Shown: positions 14,421 to 15,570 of the stretch, one piece after another
Numbering within the stretch: the stretch's first letter is position 1
How the letters are laid out: the number at the start of each line of letters is the position of its first letter
DNA from: JBDKTH01 sp964558295
Lineage (GTDB): Bacteria; Planctomycetota; Planctomycetia; Pirellulales; Thermoguttaceae
Reading direction: 5' to 3'
Assembly: GCA_964558295.1 (NCBI GenBank)
Contig: CAZLDQ010000138.1
Span: forward strand, 1-15,570
Length of the DNA: 15,570 bases
The notes under the pieces: model-generated
What the model was told of the DNA's origin: nothing
The model's database searches: none
What the model saw: the letters and a program-made list of their open reading frames with translations, nothing else
Made by a program: the position numbers and the translations under genes

Positions 14421-15407
14421 TCATGGCACCCACAATGGCACACCCGAGCCGCGAATCGGAAAACCTAACGCCTTATCGGTCAATAGGTTAATCAATGTCT
14501 CTCCAGCCTGCCACCGACGCAGATTCTCGCAGAATAGGTCGGTCATGTCGTCAATCCGCGTCTTCGCCTGACCTCCAACATGAGGGGTAATAATCACATT
14601 CGGTAGGTCCCAGAGCCTATTCTCCGGGGGGAGTGGCTCTGGATCGGTCACATCCATGACTGCTCCGGCGAGTCGCCCCGACTCTAGGGCAGCAATCAGG
14701 TCGTCGGTCACTACCAGCGCCCCCCGGGCCATGTTGACCAGCAGGGCTGTGGACTTCATCCGGGCCAAGGTCGTCCGATTAATCATCCCTCGGGTATCCG
14801 CATTGAGCGGGGCTGCGAGAACCACAATGTCCGACTCGGTCAGCAGCCTGTCGAGCCCCTCGGCCGGCCATAGAGCGTCAACGCAATCCGGCTTGTCCGT
14901 GGGGAACAGGTCGGTGGCGATGATCCGCGTATGAAACGGACGAAGCAGCTGGGCCAGCCGGCGACCATTGCCCCCAAGGCCGACAATGCCGACCGTCGTA
15001 TTATGCAAATCTCGCGTCGGCCGGCGGATGAACTCCTTCTTCTGCTGAGCGCGAAAAAAGACCGGCAGGCTGCGCAACCAGCCCATAATGAGAGCGATCG
15101 TATGTTCGCCCACTTGGTTGGCGAGCACTCCCGAGGCACTCGTCACCACCACATCCGACGCGATCACCGAGGGGACCAGACAGTGATCCATGCCTGCGGC
15201 CGAAGACTGAATCCACCGCAAACGTCCCTGCTTGATAACCCCGTCCCAATCCACCGGCACCTTGGCATGGCCACAGAAAATATCGGCCTGAAACAGTTCT
15301 TCAGCGATCCGCTCCTGGCCCGCGTCAACGATCTCATCCTTTGGCGCAGCGGCCGCGATTCTCGCGATGTGCTGGGATTCTACGGGATAACAAAGAACGA
15401 TTCTCAT
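14421..15407 (-). CDS. D-isomer specific 2-hydroxyacid dehydrogenase family protein
   Basis: A 328-residue NAD(P)-dependent dehydrogenase of the D-2-hydroxyacid family (relatives: glyoxylate/hydroxypyruvate reductase, D-lactate and phosphoglycerate dehydrogenases), converting 2-oxo acids to D-2-hydroxyacids or the reverse. The catalytic triad is complete: R228 in NMARGALV, E257 in DPEPLP and H276 in ITPHVGG. The nucleotide-binding loop is GLGGNG (143-148). The substrate-binding loop near SSAAGMDH (68-75) fits the family. The dinucleotide preference is not settled by eye. The ATG at 15407 has no strong Shine-Dalgarno site. There is no ACT domain, so it is not a full-length SerA. Its substrate cannot be told from the context; no neighbouring pathway gene is co-directional and adjacent. 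Confidence 0.88.
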   Translation of the reverse strand: MRIVLCYPVESQHIARIAAAAPKDEIVDAGQERIAEELFQADIFCGHAKVPVDWDGVIKQGRLRWIQSSAAGMDHCLVPSVIASDVVVTSASGVLANQVGEHTIALIMGWLRSLPVFFRAQQKKEFIRRPTRDLHNTTVGIVGLGGNGRRLAQLLRPFHTRIIATDLFPTDKPDCVDALWPAEGLDRLLTESDIVVLAAPLNADTRGMINRTTLARMKSTALLVNMARGALVVTDDLIAALESGRLAGAVMDVTDPEPLPPENRLWDLPNVIITPHVGGQAKTRIDDMTDLFCENLRRWQAGETLINLLTDKALGFPIRGSGVPLWVP

Positions 15408-15570
15408 GGCTCAAATATTCAGAAAACACCTCAAAACCGTTGTCAAACGTCACTCAAACCAATTCATTGTGATCGATTTCCACAATTCAGCAAGGGCGAC
15501 AATCTAAAGACAACGGACAGAAGACGAAGGGCCGTCCCCCGCCCGTTCTATTTTGCCAAACCCCACCGCT
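15408..15570. other. Right-hand flank upstream of the dehydrogenase
   Basis: No gene, terminator or convincing promoter is visible in these 163 bases. They should contain the promoter of the minus-strand dehydrogenase gene. Confidence 0.35.

Overview
The window looks like chromosomal DNA from a planctomycete, most likely of the Pirellulales type. This rests on a DUF1598-type secreted protein (a family I know only from planctomycetes), an FHA-GAF-sigma54 activator, a cytosolic Hanks-type Ser/Thr kinase, high G+C, long spacers and clear but irregular Shine-Dalgarno sites. No rRNA, complete tRNA, insertion sequence, phage gene or CRISPR array is visible.

Layout. (1) 112-1479, minus: DUF1598 secreted protein, ending in a strong intrinsic terminator (48-82). 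(2) 2077-4125, plus: FHA-GAF-AAA+-Fis sigma54-dependent activator, divergent from it across a long spacer. (3) 4371-4898, plus: lone CheC/CheX-type phosphatase-like protein. (4) 4981-10766, minus: six genes forming a pseudaminic acid operon in the order pseB-pseC-spsF/pseF-pseG-pseH-pseI. (5) 11010-11498, minus: small exported thioredoxin-like protein. (6) 11894-12901, plus: Gfo/Idh/MocA-fold protein that has lost the usual catalytic motif. (7) 12996-14108, minus: Ser/Thr protein kinase. (8) 14421-15407, minus: D-2-hydroxyacid dehydrogenase family protein.

How it works together. The central operon encodes every step from UDP-GlcNAc to CMP-pseudaminic acid: PseB dehydrates and epimerises, PseC transaminates, PseH N-acetylates, PseG removes UDP, PseI condenses with phosphoenolpyruvate, and an SpsF-type cytidylyltransferase most likely activates the product with CMP. 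Two junctions overlap (F/G by 28 bp, H/I by 8 bp) and the others are short, so the six are probably co-transcribed. No glycosyltransferase or flagellin lies in the window, so the glycosylated target is unknown. The flanking genes are regulatory or redox singletons with no shown link to the operon, although an FHA activator and a Hanks kinase in one neighbourhood suggest phosphothreonine signalling, and the CheX-like protein hints at motility or two-component control.

The least ordinary items are the catalytically degenerate Gfo/Idh/MocA protein, the SpsF-type enzyme replacing classical PseF, and short TTCGTCA/AATGACGAA-like repeats in operon gaps and spacers. I found no clear evidence of a wholly new multi-gene system.
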